Below are positions 1 through 7,817 of a DNA stretch of 36,902 nucleotides, piece by piece. This DNA comes from Flavobacteriales bacterium UBA1937 (lineage in GTDB: Bacteria > Bacteroidota > Bacteroidia > Flavobacteriales > Weeksellaceae). Position numbers and translations under genes: made by a program. Position 1 is the first letter of the stretch. The number at the start of each line of letters is the position of its first letter. The stretch is from NCBI GenBank assembly GCA_002337005.1, contig DDFD01000029.1, forward strand, positions 1 through 36,902. The letters are read 5' to 3'. The notes under the pieces are model-generated. The model saw only the letters and a list, made by a program, of their open reading frames with translations, made no database searches and had not been told where the DNA came from.

Positions 1-14
1 TATTTTTCAGGTTG

Positions 15-22
15 CAAAGATA
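15..22 (-). promoter_or_regulatory. Candidate -7 promoter box for a leftward gene outside the window
   Basis: On the minus strand these bases read TATCTTTG, a match to the Bacteroidetes -7 consensus TAnnTTTG. It would drive a leftward gene beginning before position 1, divergent from the DHH phosphoesterase. The rest of 1-178 is T-rich and I see no gene in it. Confidence 0.4.
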
Positions 23-178
23 TGGATTTTTTTATTTTCTACAAATTTATTTTTATTTTTTGTTGTTTTTCTTTTTATACCGAGGTTGAATTTCTTTGAT
101 TGTAGATTTTAAGAGGTCTTATTGATGATTCTTTAAGTTTTAGTGTGGTAAGTATATTTTAAACATTTTCAAAAAACG

Positions 179-186
179 TATATTTG
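179..186 (+). promoter_or_regulatory. Candidate -7 promoter box of the DHH phosphoesterase gene
   Basis: TATATTTG matches TAnnTTTG exactly and lies 24 nt before the ATG at 211, leaving a short 5' leader. No clear -33 TTTG is visible at the usual distance, so this rests on the -7 box alone. Confidence 0.5.
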
Positions 187-210
187 TAACCTTAATTTTT
201 TTAAAAGAAA

Positions 211-1215
211 ATGTTTACAGAAAATCAACTTTCCGAAATCAAAAAGCTTATCTCGCCTGAGAAAAAAGTAGTTATTATTACTCATTACAATCCAGACGGA
301 GACGCTATTGGTAGTGCATTGGGATTAAAACATTTTCTTAATAATATGGGTGTAGAACCTACTGTTTTGGCTCCTAATGATTTTCCTAAATTTCTGAAAT
401 GGATGCCAGATGCTAAAAAAGTGGTGATTGCAGAATACAAACGCAAGACCGCTGGCGAAGCTATCTATAAGGCAGATGTTATTTTTTGTTTAGACTTTAA
501 TGCTCACAATAGAATTGGCATTTTAGGAGATTGGTTGATGAAATCTTGGGCTAAAAAAATATTGATAGACCATCATCAGCAACCAGAGAATTTTGATTAT
601 GTGTATTCAGATGTTACCATTCCTGCAACTTGCCAAATGGTGTATCATTTTATAGAAGCGCTTGGTAGAGAAGATTTGGTAGATCAAAACGTAGCAGAAT
701 GTCTTTATACAGGGATTATGACGGATACAGGTGGTTTCCGTTTTCGTTCTACATCTGCAACTACACACAGAATAGTAGCTAATTTAATAGAAAAAGGAGC
801 AAATCCTGCGATGATTACCAGCAATACTTGGGATACCAACTCTGTTTCTAGGCTGCATCTTTTGTCGTTAATTTTAGGAAGAATAGAATTGGTGAAGGAC
901 GGAAAAGTAGCTGTTTTGTATTTGAAAAGAGAAGAATTAAAAGAATTTGGTTTCGAAAAAGGTGATACAGAAGGTTTTGTGAATTATGGATTGAGCATTG
1001 CTGGAACTAAAATGGCAGCATTTTTTATGGAAGATTTACTTGAAGATTATATTAAAATTTCTTTCCGAAGTAAGGATGATGTAGATACAAATGCTTTTGC
1101 GAGAGCACATTTCAACGGAGGCGGGCATATCAATGCTTCTGGTGGTAAATATTTCAAAAGTATCTACGAAACCATCGAAGATTTTAAAAGAAAAATTGAA
1201 GAAGAAGATTTTTAG
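211..1215 (+). CDS. nrnA: DHH/DHHA1 phosphoesterase, NrnA-like oligoribonuclease/pAp phosphatase
   Basis: Cytoplasmic metal-dependent phosphoesterase of the NrnA/RecJ-like DHH family, which degrades nanoRNAs or dephosphorylates 3'-phosphoadenosine 5'-phosphate. Seen in the 334-residue protein: THYNPDGDAIG at residues 24-34 (motif I, metal ligands), CLDFN at 93-97, the signature DHH at 120-122, TDTGGF at 171-176 (motif IV), and the DHHA1 substrate-binding motif GGGHINASGG at 303-312. Length and motif order are normal for the family. It is transcribed alone, from a TAnnTTTG box, and converges on hypE with a gap of under 60 bp. Nothing ties it to the hydrogenase. Whether it acts on nanoRNA, pAp or c-di-AMP breakdown products cannot be told from sequence. 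Confidence 0.9.
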   Translation: MFTENQLSEIKKLISPEKKVVIITHYNPDGDAIGSALGLKHFLNNMGVEPTVLAPNDFPKFLKWMPDAKKVVIAEYKRKTAGEAIYKADVIFCLDFNAHNRIGILGDWLMKSWAKKILIDHHQQPENFDYVYSDVTIPATCQMVYHFIEALGREDLVDQNVAECLYTGIMTDTGGFRFRSTSATTHRIVANLIEKGANPAMITSNTWDTNSVSRLHLLSLILGRIELVKDGKVAVLYLKREELKEFGFEKGDTEGFVNYGLSIAGTKMAAFFMEDLLEDYIKISFRSKDDVDTNAFARAHFNGGGHINASGGKYFKSIYETIEDFKRKIEEEDF

Positions 1216-1272
1216 AAATTTGCCACGAACGCCCGAAAGCTTTTTATAATTTGTGTATTTGTTGCAAAAAAG

Positions 1273-2271
1273 CTAACAAATCCTAGGCAACTGTTCCCCA
1301 ATCAAAGGATTTACGACACGTTTTCCACCAAAAGCACTTTCCATAATTACTTTTCCTGCGTGTTCTTCGGTGATGTAACCAATTTTTGAAGCGTGATGAT
1401 TTACTCTTTGTAAAGTTTCTAATGCTTCATCGGCAATTTCATTGTCGCAAACACAGAGAAAAGTTCCTTCGTTGGCAACGTACATTGGATCTAAACCCAA
1501 TAATTCGCAAGCGCTTTTTACTTGTTTTTCTACCAGAATTTTATCTTCAAAAAGATGAATTCCTAAATTGCTTTCAGAGGTAATTTCATTGAGAACGGAA
1601 GCTAATCCTCCTCTTGTTGCATCTCGCAGAAAATGAATTTTTTCACCAAAATTTTCAATGAGTTTTTTTACTTCAAAATTTAGATTTTTAGTGTCGCTCA
1701 AAATTTCAGAATCAAATTTAAGGCCTTCTCTTTCGCTCATAATCGCCATTCCGTGAGAAGCAATATCTCGGTTGATGATGATGCTTTGGTTTGGTTTTAT
1801 GTGTTCGATTCCGATTTTTGCATTTTCGTAAATTACGCCAATTCCAGAAGTGTTGATGTAGATTTTATCGCCTTTTCCACGTTCTACTACTTTGGTGTCT
1901 CCAGTTACTATTTTTACGCCAGCTTTTTCGCTCGCCAATTTTATAGAATTGATAATTTTAGCAAAATCTTCCATCGAGAAACCTTCTTCAATAATAAAAG
2001 AAAGCGAGAGATATTTCGGTTCTGCACCACACATCGAAATATCATTTACCGTTCCGAAAACCGCCAATTCGCCAATGTTTCCGCCTTTAAAAAAAATCGG
2101 CGAAACCACAAAACTATCGGTAGAAAACGCCAATTTCCCCGAAAGTTCTAGAAAAGCACCGTCGTGTTTTTTGTCTAAAAATTCGTTTCCTAAATTTTTG
2201 AAAATAAGGTTGTTGAGTAATTCGGTTTGTTTTTCGCCACCGCTTCCGTGTTGAAGGTTGATGCTTTCCAT
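1273..2271 (-). CDS. hypE: HypE, thiocarbamate-dehydrating enzyme that makes the hydrogenase CN ligand
   Basis: Carbamoyl dehydratase of [NiFe]-hydrogenase maturation. HypF puts a carbamoyl group on the C-terminal cysteine of HypE, which uses ATP to dehydrate it to a thiocyanate; the cyanide then goes to iron on the HypC-HypD complex. The 332-residue protein has the N-terminal HGSGG motif (residues 9-13), the AIRS/PurM-like ATP-binding fold with FSTDSF and FGTVNDISMCGA, the later DATRGG motif, and the required ending P-R-I-C, where the final Cys is the carbamoylated residue. It is the last gene of hypA-hypB-hypC-hypE, starting 9 bp after hypC. Length and active residues are all normal, so a functional enzyme is expected. 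Confidence 0.95.
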   Translation of the reverse strand: MESINLQHGSGGEKQTELLNNLIFKNLGNEFLDKKHDGAFLELSGKLAFSTDSFVVSPIFFKGGNIGELAVFGTVNDISMCGAEPKYLSLSFIIEEGFSMEDFAKIINSIKLASEKAGVKIVTGDTKVVERGKGDKIYINTSGIGVIYENAKIGIEHIKPNQSIIINRDIASHGMAIMSEREGLKFDSEILSDTKNLNFEVKKLIENFGEKIHFLRDATRGGLASVLNEITSESNLGIHLFEDKILVEKQVKSACELLGLDPMYVANEGTFLCVCDNEIADEALETLQRVNHHASKIGYITEEHAGKVIMESAFGGKRVVNPLIGEQLPRIC

Positions 2272-2280
2272 AATTTGAAA

Positions 2281-2541
2281 TTAAGAAGGGTTTTCGGGTT
2301 CTAATTCTAAATCTTCGCCCATTAATTTCAGTGCGTCCATTGTTTTTTTTGCTTCATCTTCATCAATAATTCCGATGGCAGCGCCAACGTGTACCAAGAC
2401 GTAATCACCAATTTTAGCTTCGGGAACTAATGCGAGATTTACCTCTTTTTTGATGCCTTCAAAATCTACACTTCCTATTCTGAACACTTCATCTAATTCT
2501 GAAGTGATGCTTTCTAATTTTCCTGGGATGGCTAAACACAT
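2281..2541 (-). CDS. hypC: HypC, hydrogenase maturation chaperone
   Basis: Small chaperone that, with HypD, carries the Fe(CN)2CO unit and delivers it to the hydrogenase large-subunit precursor. The 86-residue protein opens with MCLAIPGK, the family signature; Cys2 (exposed after Met removal) is the iron and large-subunit contact. A beta-barrel core follows, with the typical GDYVLVHVGAAIGIIDE stretch at about residues 46-62, and an acidic tail. It lies between hypB and hypE. The gap to hypB (2542-2622) is AT-rich and contains a 10-bp inverted repeat, GTGAAATTGT at 2576-2585 and ACAATTTCAC at 2630-2639, the right arm falling in the last hypB codons. Only one HypC-type protein is encoded in the window. 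Confidence 0.95.
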   Translation of the reverse strand: MCLAIPGKLESITSELDEVFRIGSVDFEGIKKEVNLALVPEAKIGDYVLVHVGAAIGIIDEDEAKKTMDALKLMGEDLELEPENPS

Positions 2542-2622
2542 AATTTTCTTTGTTAAATTGATGATTTGTAAAATAGTGAAATTGTCTTACAAATTGTCTT
2601 GTTTTATAGATGTGTTATTGTG

Positions 2623-3477
2623 CTATTTCACAATTTCACTTTTCAAAAATTCGTACCACGCTTCCATTCCTTCTCCTGAAGTGGCAGAAACTTCAAAAAA
2701 CGTAATTTTTGGATTTACTTTTTTGGCGTTTTCTTTCAATTTTTCTACATCAAATTTTAAGTAAGGCAATAAATCTATCTTGTTGATGATACAGATATTA
2801 GAAGTGAAAAACATGTCAGGATATTTCAACGGTTTGTCTTCTCCTTCTGTTGTAGAAATAATTACAACTCTTTGGTTTTCACCCAAATCAAACATTGCAG
2901 GGCAAACCAAATTCCCTACGTTTTCTATCATTAAAATAGAGTTTTGTTTCGGCTTTAGTTCTTTCAAAGATTTAGCAATCATTTCAGAATCTAGGTGACA
3001 GCCTTTTCCGGTATTGATTTGAAGAACGGGAACGTTGAGCGCATAGATTCTTTCAGCGTCGTTGGTAGTTTGTTGGTCTCCTTCAATTACGGAAAATTCT
3101 ACTTCATTTTTTAAATCGGCAATTGTTTTTTCTAAAAGCGAAGTTTTACCAGAGCCTGGCGAAGAAACCAAATTCATGGCAAAAATATTCAAAGCCTCAA
3201 AAAAGCCACGATTTCTCTCTGCTCCCAATTGGTTTTGGTGGAGAATATCTTTTTCTAATTCTACGATATTTACATCGTGAGAATGATGGTGGTGTTCGTG
3301 ATGAAGGTGTTCATGTCCATGTTCGTGGTGATGTTCGTGAGTGTGAGCATCTTCGCCATGATGGTGTTCGTGAGAATGAGTGTGGCCATCGTGATGATGG
3401 TGTGTATGGTGGTTTTCTCCCATTTTGGTTAAGGTAATTCCGTTCTCATTGGAACTGCATCCGCAAGTTGAGCACAT
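2623..3477 (-). CDS. hypB: HypB, nickel-inserting GTPase with a long histidine-rich nickel-storage segment
   Basis: GTPase that, with HypA, inserts nickel into the large subunit. In the 284-residue protein I see: an N-terminal metal motif MCSTCGC (Cys2, 5, 7); a histidine-rich stretch at about residues 23-67 with about 27 histidines, alternating with E, D, G, T and S; the P-loop SPGSGKT near 106-112; the G-domain nickel/zinc ligands Cys160-His161 and Cys192 (E. coli Cys166, His167, Cys198); and the guanine-specificity motif NKIDLLP. The His-rich segment means it probably stores nickel as well, as in rhizobial HypB. Both nickel-site designs, CxxCxC and His-rich, occur together. It is the second gene of the leftward hyp operon, 47 bp after hypA. 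Confidence 0.95.
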   Translation of the reverse strand: MCSTCGCSSNENGITLTKMGENHHTHHHHDGHTHSHEHHHGEDAHTHEHHHEHGHEHLHHEHHHHSHDVNIVELEKDILHQNQLGAERNRGFFEALNIFAMNLVSSPGSGKTSLLEKTIADLKNEVEFSVIEGDQQTTNDAERIYALNVPVLQINTGKGCHLDSEMIAKSLKELKPKQNSILMIENVGNLVCPAMFDLGENQRVVIISTTEGEDKPLKYPDMFFTSNICIINKIDLLPYLKFDVEKLKENAKKVNPKITFFEVSATSGEGMEAWYEFLKSEIVK

Positions 3478-3524
3478 ATTTTTGTGATTTTAAGTTATAA
3501 ATTTTAGGTTCTATTTGCCAAAAG

Positions 3525-3869
3525 TTATTGTCTGATAATTAATTTCTTAATTTTCATTTCCTGACCTGTTATGATTTCTTTAAAAGGGCTTCCACATTTT
3601 TCGCAGGAATCATAAATTTTAGAAATTTTGAATTCATGATTGCATTCTGCACATCTTGCAAAACCTTCTGGTTCTGTAATTTGCACTTTGGCTTTTTCTA
3701 ATACGGTGTTTTTCATACAGCTGTCCCATACAAAATCCAAAGAAGGAATTTCTACGCCAGAAATTTTGCCAATTTCCAAGAAAATTTCTGCCACATTTTT
3801 GCCCTTTATTTTTTCTACTTCATTTTCAGCAGTTTTTAAAATTGATGTTGCAATAGAAAGTTCGTGCAT
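3525..3869 (-). CDS. hypA: HypA, nickel-delivery metallochaperone
   Basis: Zinc-containing metallochaperone that binds nickel and works with HypB on the large-subunit precursor. The 114-residue protein begins MHELS; His2 together with the terminal amine is the nickel site. Two zinc-binding CxxC pairs are at Cys73/Cys76 and Cys89/Cys92. This is the first gene of hypA-hypB-hypC-hypE and is divergent from hyaA across a 240-bp intergenic region. A TAnnTTTG box lies 23 nt upstream of its start. Length and all ligands are standard. Confidence 0.95.
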   Translation of the reverse strand: MHELSIATSILKTAENEVEKIKGKNVAEIFLEIGKISGVEIPSLDFVWDSCMKNTVLEKAKVQITEPEGFARCAECNHEFKISKIYDSCEKCGSPFKEIITGQEMKIKKLIIRQ

Positions 3870-3891
3870 TTTTTTGTTAAATCTTTGGTAA

Positions 3892-3899
3892 CAAATCTA
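3892..3899 (-). promoter_or_regulatory. Candidate -7 promoter box of the hypABCE operon
   Basis: The minus strand reads TAGATTTG, an exact TAnnTTTG match, 23 nt upstream of the hypA ATG. Further upstream on the same strand is a TTG about 23 nt away, longer than the usual spacing. Confidence 0.5.
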
Positions 3900-4020
3900 C
3901 ATGATTTTGTTGGAATTTCATACAATATTAGCTATTTTAATAGGATGATTTTATGATTTTATTCAGCGATTTTAATTTCATATTTGTATCAAAGTCTTTA
4001 TTATGGAGATTTTTTGTTTA

Positions 4021-4056
4021 AAAATTATTTAAAATAATTATAAATTAAATAATTTT
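4021..4056. promoter_or_regulatory. 12-bp perfect AT-only inverted repeat ahead of the hydrogenase operon
   Basis: AAAATTATTTAA (4021-4032) and TTAAATAATTTT (4045-4056) are perfect inverted copies separated by 12 bp. The right arm ends about 25 bp before the candidate -7 box at 4081, so the element covers the expected -33 region of hyaABC. It could be an operator for a dimeric regulator. Because it is pure A/T in AT-rich DNA, chance symmetry is possible. Confidence 0.4.
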
Positions 4057-4080
4057 ATTTTCGGATAAAATAGTTTTATT

Positions 4081-4088
4081 TATATTTA
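4081..4088 (+). promoter_or_regulatory. Candidate -7 promoter box of the hyaABC operon
   Basis: TATATTTA matches TAnnTTTG at seven of eight positions and lies 21 nt before the hyaA ATG at 4110. A second, more distant 7/8 match (CATATTTG) is at 3979-3986 and would give a leader of about 120 nt. Which one is used cannot be decided here. Confidence 0.35.
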
Positions 4089-4109
4089 GAAAATAAAAAT
4101 TCCTTCAAA

Positions 4110-5246
4110 ATGGAACAGACTAATAAACAAAATGAGACTTATCTTCAGAGCATTGAAAGAAAAGGTTATTCACGAAGAGATTTTATGAAATTTGTGGCTT
4201 TTATCAGTGCTTATATGGGGGTAGAAAGTACCGCATTGGGACAAGTGGCAAAATCACTGGCTACTACCCCAAGATTGCCTGTTATTTGGGAGCATTTTCA
4301 AGAATGCACCTGCTGTAGTGAATCTTTTATTCGGTCAGACCACCCTATTGTGGCGGATATTATTTTAGATAAAATTTCTCTGGATTATACATTAACCTTA
4401 ATGGCGGCAAGCGGTCACCAAGCTGAAGCTGCCAAAAAATCTACAATGGAGAAATACAAAGGAGAATATATTCTGTGTGTAGAAGGTTCGGTTCCATTAG
4501 GAGATGATGGCAATTATTGTGTAATTGCTGGTAGAACCGCAATAGACATTCTTAAAGAATCAGCAGCTGGTGCTAAGGCTATTATAGCATGGGGAAGTTG
4601 CGCTACGTCTGGTTGTGTACAGGCTGCAAAGCCTAATCCTACCAATGCTGTTCCTATTAATAAAATTATTACTGATAAACCTATTATTAATGTGCCTGGT
4701 TGTCCACCAATTGGTGAAGTGATGGCTGGTGTGATTGTTCACGTGGTAGCTTTTGGGAAACTTCCAGAATTAGATTCTCAAGGCAGACCAAAAGCATTCT
4801 ATTCTAAACGTGTACATGATAGCTGCTACAGAAGACCATATTTTGATGCGGGATTATTTGTGGAAAGTTTTGATGACGAAAATGCCAAAAAAGGATACTG
4901 CCTTTATAAAGTAGGATGCAAAGGTCCATCTACATATAATACGTGTGGTAATATGAAATGGAACGGAGGTATTTCTTACCCTATTCAGTCTGGCCACGGT
5001 TGTATTGGTTGTAGTGCTCCTGATTTTTGGGATGCTGCAGACAGTTTCTATTCTAGAGATTTGAATATCGTAGGTGGAAAAGCAGAGCATAATGCAGATA
5101 CTATAGGTAAAGTAGCATTAGGCGGTGTGGTAGCTGGTGCTGCGATACATGCGGTAGCTTCTAACATTTCTAAGAGAAAAGACCTAGAGAGAAGGATAAA
5201 AGAAGGGGAGGATGGCGAAAAAAAATTAGCTAAAGATCAAATTTAA
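4110..5246 (+). CDS. hyaA: HyaA, [NiFe]-hydrogenase small subunit, oxygen-tolerant group 1d type
   Basis: Small, electron-transferring subunit of a periplasm-facing uptake hydrogenase. The 378-residue precursor has a Tat signal (SRRDFMK at 21-27 plus a hydrophobic stretch to about 50). The proximal-cluster cysteines are 66, 68, 69, 164, 169 and 198. These equal E. coli Hyd-1 mature residues 17, 19, 20, 115, 120 and 149 with a constant offset of 49, including both supernumerary cysteines that form the [4Fe-3S] cluster of oxygen-tolerant enzymes. The distal (HDSCYRR and following Cys) and medial (ending HGCIGC) cluster motifs are present. A C-terminal hydrophobic helix (ALGGVVAGAAIHAVAS) anchors the protein in the membrane. 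It is the first gene of hyaA-hyaB-hyaC, 11 bp before hyaB. Confidence 0.96.
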   Translation: MEQTNKQNETYLQSIERKGYSRRDFMKFVAFISAYMGVESTALGQVAKSLATTPRLPVIWEHFQECTCCSESFIRSDHPIVADIILDKISLDYTLTLMAASGHQAEAAKKSTMEKYKGEYILCVEGSVPLGDDGNYCVIAGRTAIDILKESAAGAKAIIAWGSCATSGCVQAAKPNPTNAVPINKIITDKPIINVPGCPPIGEVMAGVIVHVVAFGKLPELDSQGRPKAFYSKRVHDSCYRRPYFDAGLFVESFDDENAKKGYCLYKVGCKGPSTYNTCGNMKWNGGISYPIQSGHGCIGCSAPDFWDAADSFYSRDLNIVGGKAEHNADTIGKVALGGVVAGAAIHAVASNISKRKDLERRIKEGEDGEKKLAKDQI

Positions 5247-5257
5247 ATTAAATAAAA

Positions 5258-6994
5258 ATGGCAAACAGAATAGTAGTAGATCCTATTACAAGGATTGAAG
5301 GTCATTTAAGAGCAGAAGTAGAAATTACCGATGGAACAATTAGAGAAGCTTTTTTGTCTTCTACAATGGTTCGTGGTCTCGAAAATATAGTGAAAGGTAG
5401 AAATCCAAAAGATGTATGGGCTTTTGTACAAAGAACTTGTGGTGTTTGTACCACTACACACGCTATTACCTCTATTAGAGCTGTAGAAGACGCGTTAAAA
5501 ATTACCATACCGCCTAATGCAGAAATGGTAAGAAACATTATGTTAGGTGCATTGTATCTGCATGATCATGTGGTTCATTTTTATCATCTTCATGCTTTTG
5601 ATTGGGTAGATGTAGTAAATGGTCTAAGTGCAGATCCTAAAAAAACATCAGAATTAGCACAATCTATTTCTAATTGGCCAAAATCATCACCAGGATATTT
5701 TTCTGATTTACAGAAAAGATTGAAAAAATTTGTAGAAAGTGGTCAGCTAGGAATTTTTGCCAACGGATATTGGGGGCATCCTGCTATGAAACTTCCGCCA
5801 GAAGCTAATTTGATGGCAACGGCGCATTATTTAGAAGCACTAGAATGGCAAAAAGAAATCGTTAAAATTCATGCAATTTTTGGAGGGAAGAATCCTCACC
5901 CGAATTTCTTAGTAGGAGGTATGGCTTGTGCTATTAATACTGATGATGCTAGTGGATTAAATGCCGAAAGATTGGCATTGGTTCAAAAACTTTTAATTCA
6001 AGGAAAAGAATTTGTAGAGCAAGTCTATATTCCAGATTTGTTGACAATTGCTAGCTTCTACAAAGATTGGGGTGCTATAGGTGGTTTCCACAATTTTATG
6101 GCATTTGGAGACTTCCCTATGGCTGGTTACGGAAACAAAGATATGAGTACATTCAAATTTCCGGCTGGTGTAATTCTTAATAAAGATTTATCTAAAGTAC
6201 ACAGTCTAGATTTAGAAGACTTAAAAACAGTAGAAGAATATGTAAACAATTCTTGGTATGATTATGAAGGGGATCCTAAAGGTGGTAAACAGCCTTGGAG
6301 CGGAGAAACAAAAATAAATTATACAGGACCTAAACCTCCTTACGAATTTTTAGATGTAAATCAAAAATACAGTTATATCAAAACACCTAGATGGAAAGGG
6401 CAAGCTATGGAAGTAGGGCCACTTGCAAGAATGCTTGTAGGATATGTATCAGGTAGAGAAGAATTTAAAGAAGTAGTAGATTCTGCATTGTCTAAATTAC
6501 AAGTTCCGGCAGAAGCATTGTTCTCTACTTTAGGAAGAACTGCAGCGCGTGGTCTAGAATCTCAATTAGTTGCCAATTGGAATTTAGAATTCTTTGATAC
6601 TTTAATTAATAACATAAAAGGAGGAGACGAAAGAATGGCTAATATGGAGAAATGGGATGTTTCTTCTTGGCCAGCCGAAGCAAAAGGTGTAGGCAAAACA
6701 GAAGCGCCAAGAGGCGGATTAAGTCATTGGATAGTCATTAAAGATGGTAAAACGGAAAATTATCAACAAGTAGTACCGTCCACTTGGAACGCATCTCCTC
6801 GTGATCCTAAAGGTCAGCGTTCTCCTTATGAAAGTACCTTGCTTAATACGCCAGTTGCGAATCCAGAATTGCCTTTAGAAATCATTAGAACTATTCACTC
6901 TTTCGACCCTTGTATCGCTTGTGCTGTACATTTATACGACGAGAAAGGAGAAATCATAAAAGAAGTAAATAATATCTCTGTTTGTAACGTTTAA
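5258..6994 (+). CDS. hyaB: HyaB, [NiFe]-hydrogenase large (catalytic) subunit
   Basis: Carries the Ni-Fe(CN)2CO active site that splits H2. In the 578-residue precursor the L1 motif RTCGVCTTTH lies at 59-68 (Cys61, Cys64) and the L5 motif DPCIACAVH at 550-558 (Cys552, Cys555). Cleavage after His558 by the maturation protease would release a 20-residue C-terminal peptide once nickel is in place. There is no signal peptide, as expected for export with the Tat-tagged small subunit. Length and motif spacing match group 1 enzymes. It lies between hyaA and hyaC with gaps of 11 bp each, so one operon. Processing probably depends on HyaD, encoded shortly downstream. Confidence 0.96.
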   Translation: MANRIVVDPITRIEGHLRAEVEITDGTIREAFLSSTMVRGLENIVKGRNPKDVWAFVQRTCGVCTTTHAITSIRAVEDALKITIPPNAEMVRNIMLGALYLHDHVVHFYHLHAFDWVDVVNGLSADPKKTSELAQSISNWPKSSPGYFSDLQKRLKKFVESGQLGIFANGYWGHPAMKLPPEANLMATAHYLEALEWQKEIVKIHAIFGGKNPHPNFLVGGMACAINTDDASGLNAERLALVQKLLIQGKEFVEQVYIPDLLTIASFYKDWGAIGGFHNFMAFGDFPMAGYGNKDMSTFKFPAGVILNKDLSKVHSLDLEDLKTVEEYVNNSWYDYEGDPKGGKQPWSGETKINYTGPKPPYEFLDVNQKYSYIKTPRWKGQAMEVGPLARMLVGYVSGREEFKEVVDSALSKLQVPAEALFSTLGRTAARGLESQLVANWNLEFFDTLINNIKGGDERMANMEKWDVSSWPAEAKGVGKTEAPRGGLSHWIVIKDGKTENYQQVVPSTWNASPRDPKGQRSPYESTLLNTPVANPELPLEIIRTIHSFDPCIACAVHLYDEKGEIIKEVNNISVCNV

Positions 6995-7005
6995 TTTTAG
7001 AAATT

Positions 7006-7755
7006 ATGAACTCTACAGATACTAATATCAAAACTGTAACATTCAGAAGAGCCTATATTTGGCAATTGCCAGTACGCTTCTTTCATTGGATTAATGCATT
7101 TGCGCTCGTTTTTCTTATCATTACAGGGTTTCTAATTGCTAATCCGCCAGCAATAATGACCGCCAAAGAAGCATCAGGACAATTTTGGATGGGGTACATT
7201 CGTGAAGTACATTTCATTAGTGCCTATGCTATGGTAGCCGCTATGTTTATGAGAGTTTATTGGGCTTTTGCAGGAAATAGATTTGCCAATTGGAGACAAT
7301 TTATTCCTTTTGATAAACAAGGCAGAGAAAAAATCTGGCATGTGATTAAATATGATATTTTCTTATTTAATGAAAAAGAATATAATTTTAAAAATATTCC
7401 AATTGGGCATAATGCTGTAGCAGCCGCATCATATCTCATTATGTTTATTGTAGCAGTAGTGATGATGTGTACAGGCTTTGCCATGTATGCGCCTACTTCT
7501 ACGTGGTTTTTCCCAAAAATGTTTACATGGGTTACACCTTTATTTGGTGGAGATGAGTTAAAAGTAAGGATGGTACATCACATCTTAATGTGGGCATTTA
7601 TCCTATTTATTGGAGTACATTTTTATTTGGTACTTTTCCACGATTGGTTAGAAGGTCGTGGCGAATCTTCTGCGATGGTAAGTGGTTATAAATTCTGCCG
7701 TACAGAAAGATTTGAAGATTTTGAAGACCAAACCGAAAGAACAGAAGAAAAATAA
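7006..7755 (+). CDS. hyaC: HyaC, hydrogenase b-type cytochrome membrane subunit
   Basis: Di-heme cytochrome b that anchors the hydrogenase and passes electrons to the quinone pool. The 249-residue protein has the family opening (WQLPVRFFHWINAF), four predicted membrane helices at roughly residues 20-45, 65-90, 140-165 and 195-215, and histidines in the helices (FFHW, EVHF, VHHILMW, VHFYLVLFHDW) suited to heme ligation. It starts 11 bp after hyaB. A strong hairpin terminator follows at 7778-7807, so this probably ends the structural operon. The C-terminus is charged and cytoplasmic. Confidence 0.93.
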   Translation: MNSTDTNIKTVTFRRAYIWQLPVRFFHWINAFALVFLIITGFLIANPPAIMTAKEASGQFWMGYIREVHFISAYAMVAAMFMRVYWAFAGNRFANWRQFIPFDKQGREKIWHVIKYDIFLFNEKEYNFKNIPIGHNAVAAASYLIMFIVAVVMMCTGFAMYAPTSTWFFPKMFTWVTPLFGGDELKVRMVHHILMWAFILFIGVHFYLVLFHDWLEGRGESSAMVSGYKFCRTERFEDFEDQTERTEEK

Positions 7756-7777
7756 TCTTTAAACAACCAACCAAATG

Positions 7778-7807
7778 ATTCCCTGAAATTTCTTCGGGGA
7801 ATTTTTT
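7778..7807 (+). terminator. Intrinsic terminator between hyaC and hyaD
   Basis: ATTCCCTGAA pairs with TTCGGGGAAT (one G-T wobble) over a 5-nt loop, followed by a run of T. It ends only 10 nt before the hyaD start, so hyaD would depend on read-through or a promoter inside this region. Confidence 0.75.
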
Positions 7808-7817
7808 AACCAAAATA

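Noticed and set aside
1386..2254. Plus-strand open frames opposite hypE
   Set aside because: They are antisense to a complete, motif-bearing hypE and show no family features.
3280..3420. His-codon-rich stretch of hypB as a CRISPR-like or simple repeat array
   Set aside because: The repetition follows His codons in frame with varied spacers; it is a protein-level metal-binding segment.
2780..3437. Plus-strand frames opposite hypB
   Set aside because: They are shadows of the hypB codons, including the His-rich repeat, which opens frames on the other strand.
3888..3894. GTAACAA near the hypA start, as a NikR operator of the hyp operon
   Set aside because: Six of seven bases match, but neither position 21 bp away carries a recognisable second half-site.
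3979..3986. FNR-type site near the hyaA promoter (ATCAA after CATATTTGT)
   Set aside because: The left half needed for TTGAT-N4-ATCAA is absent.
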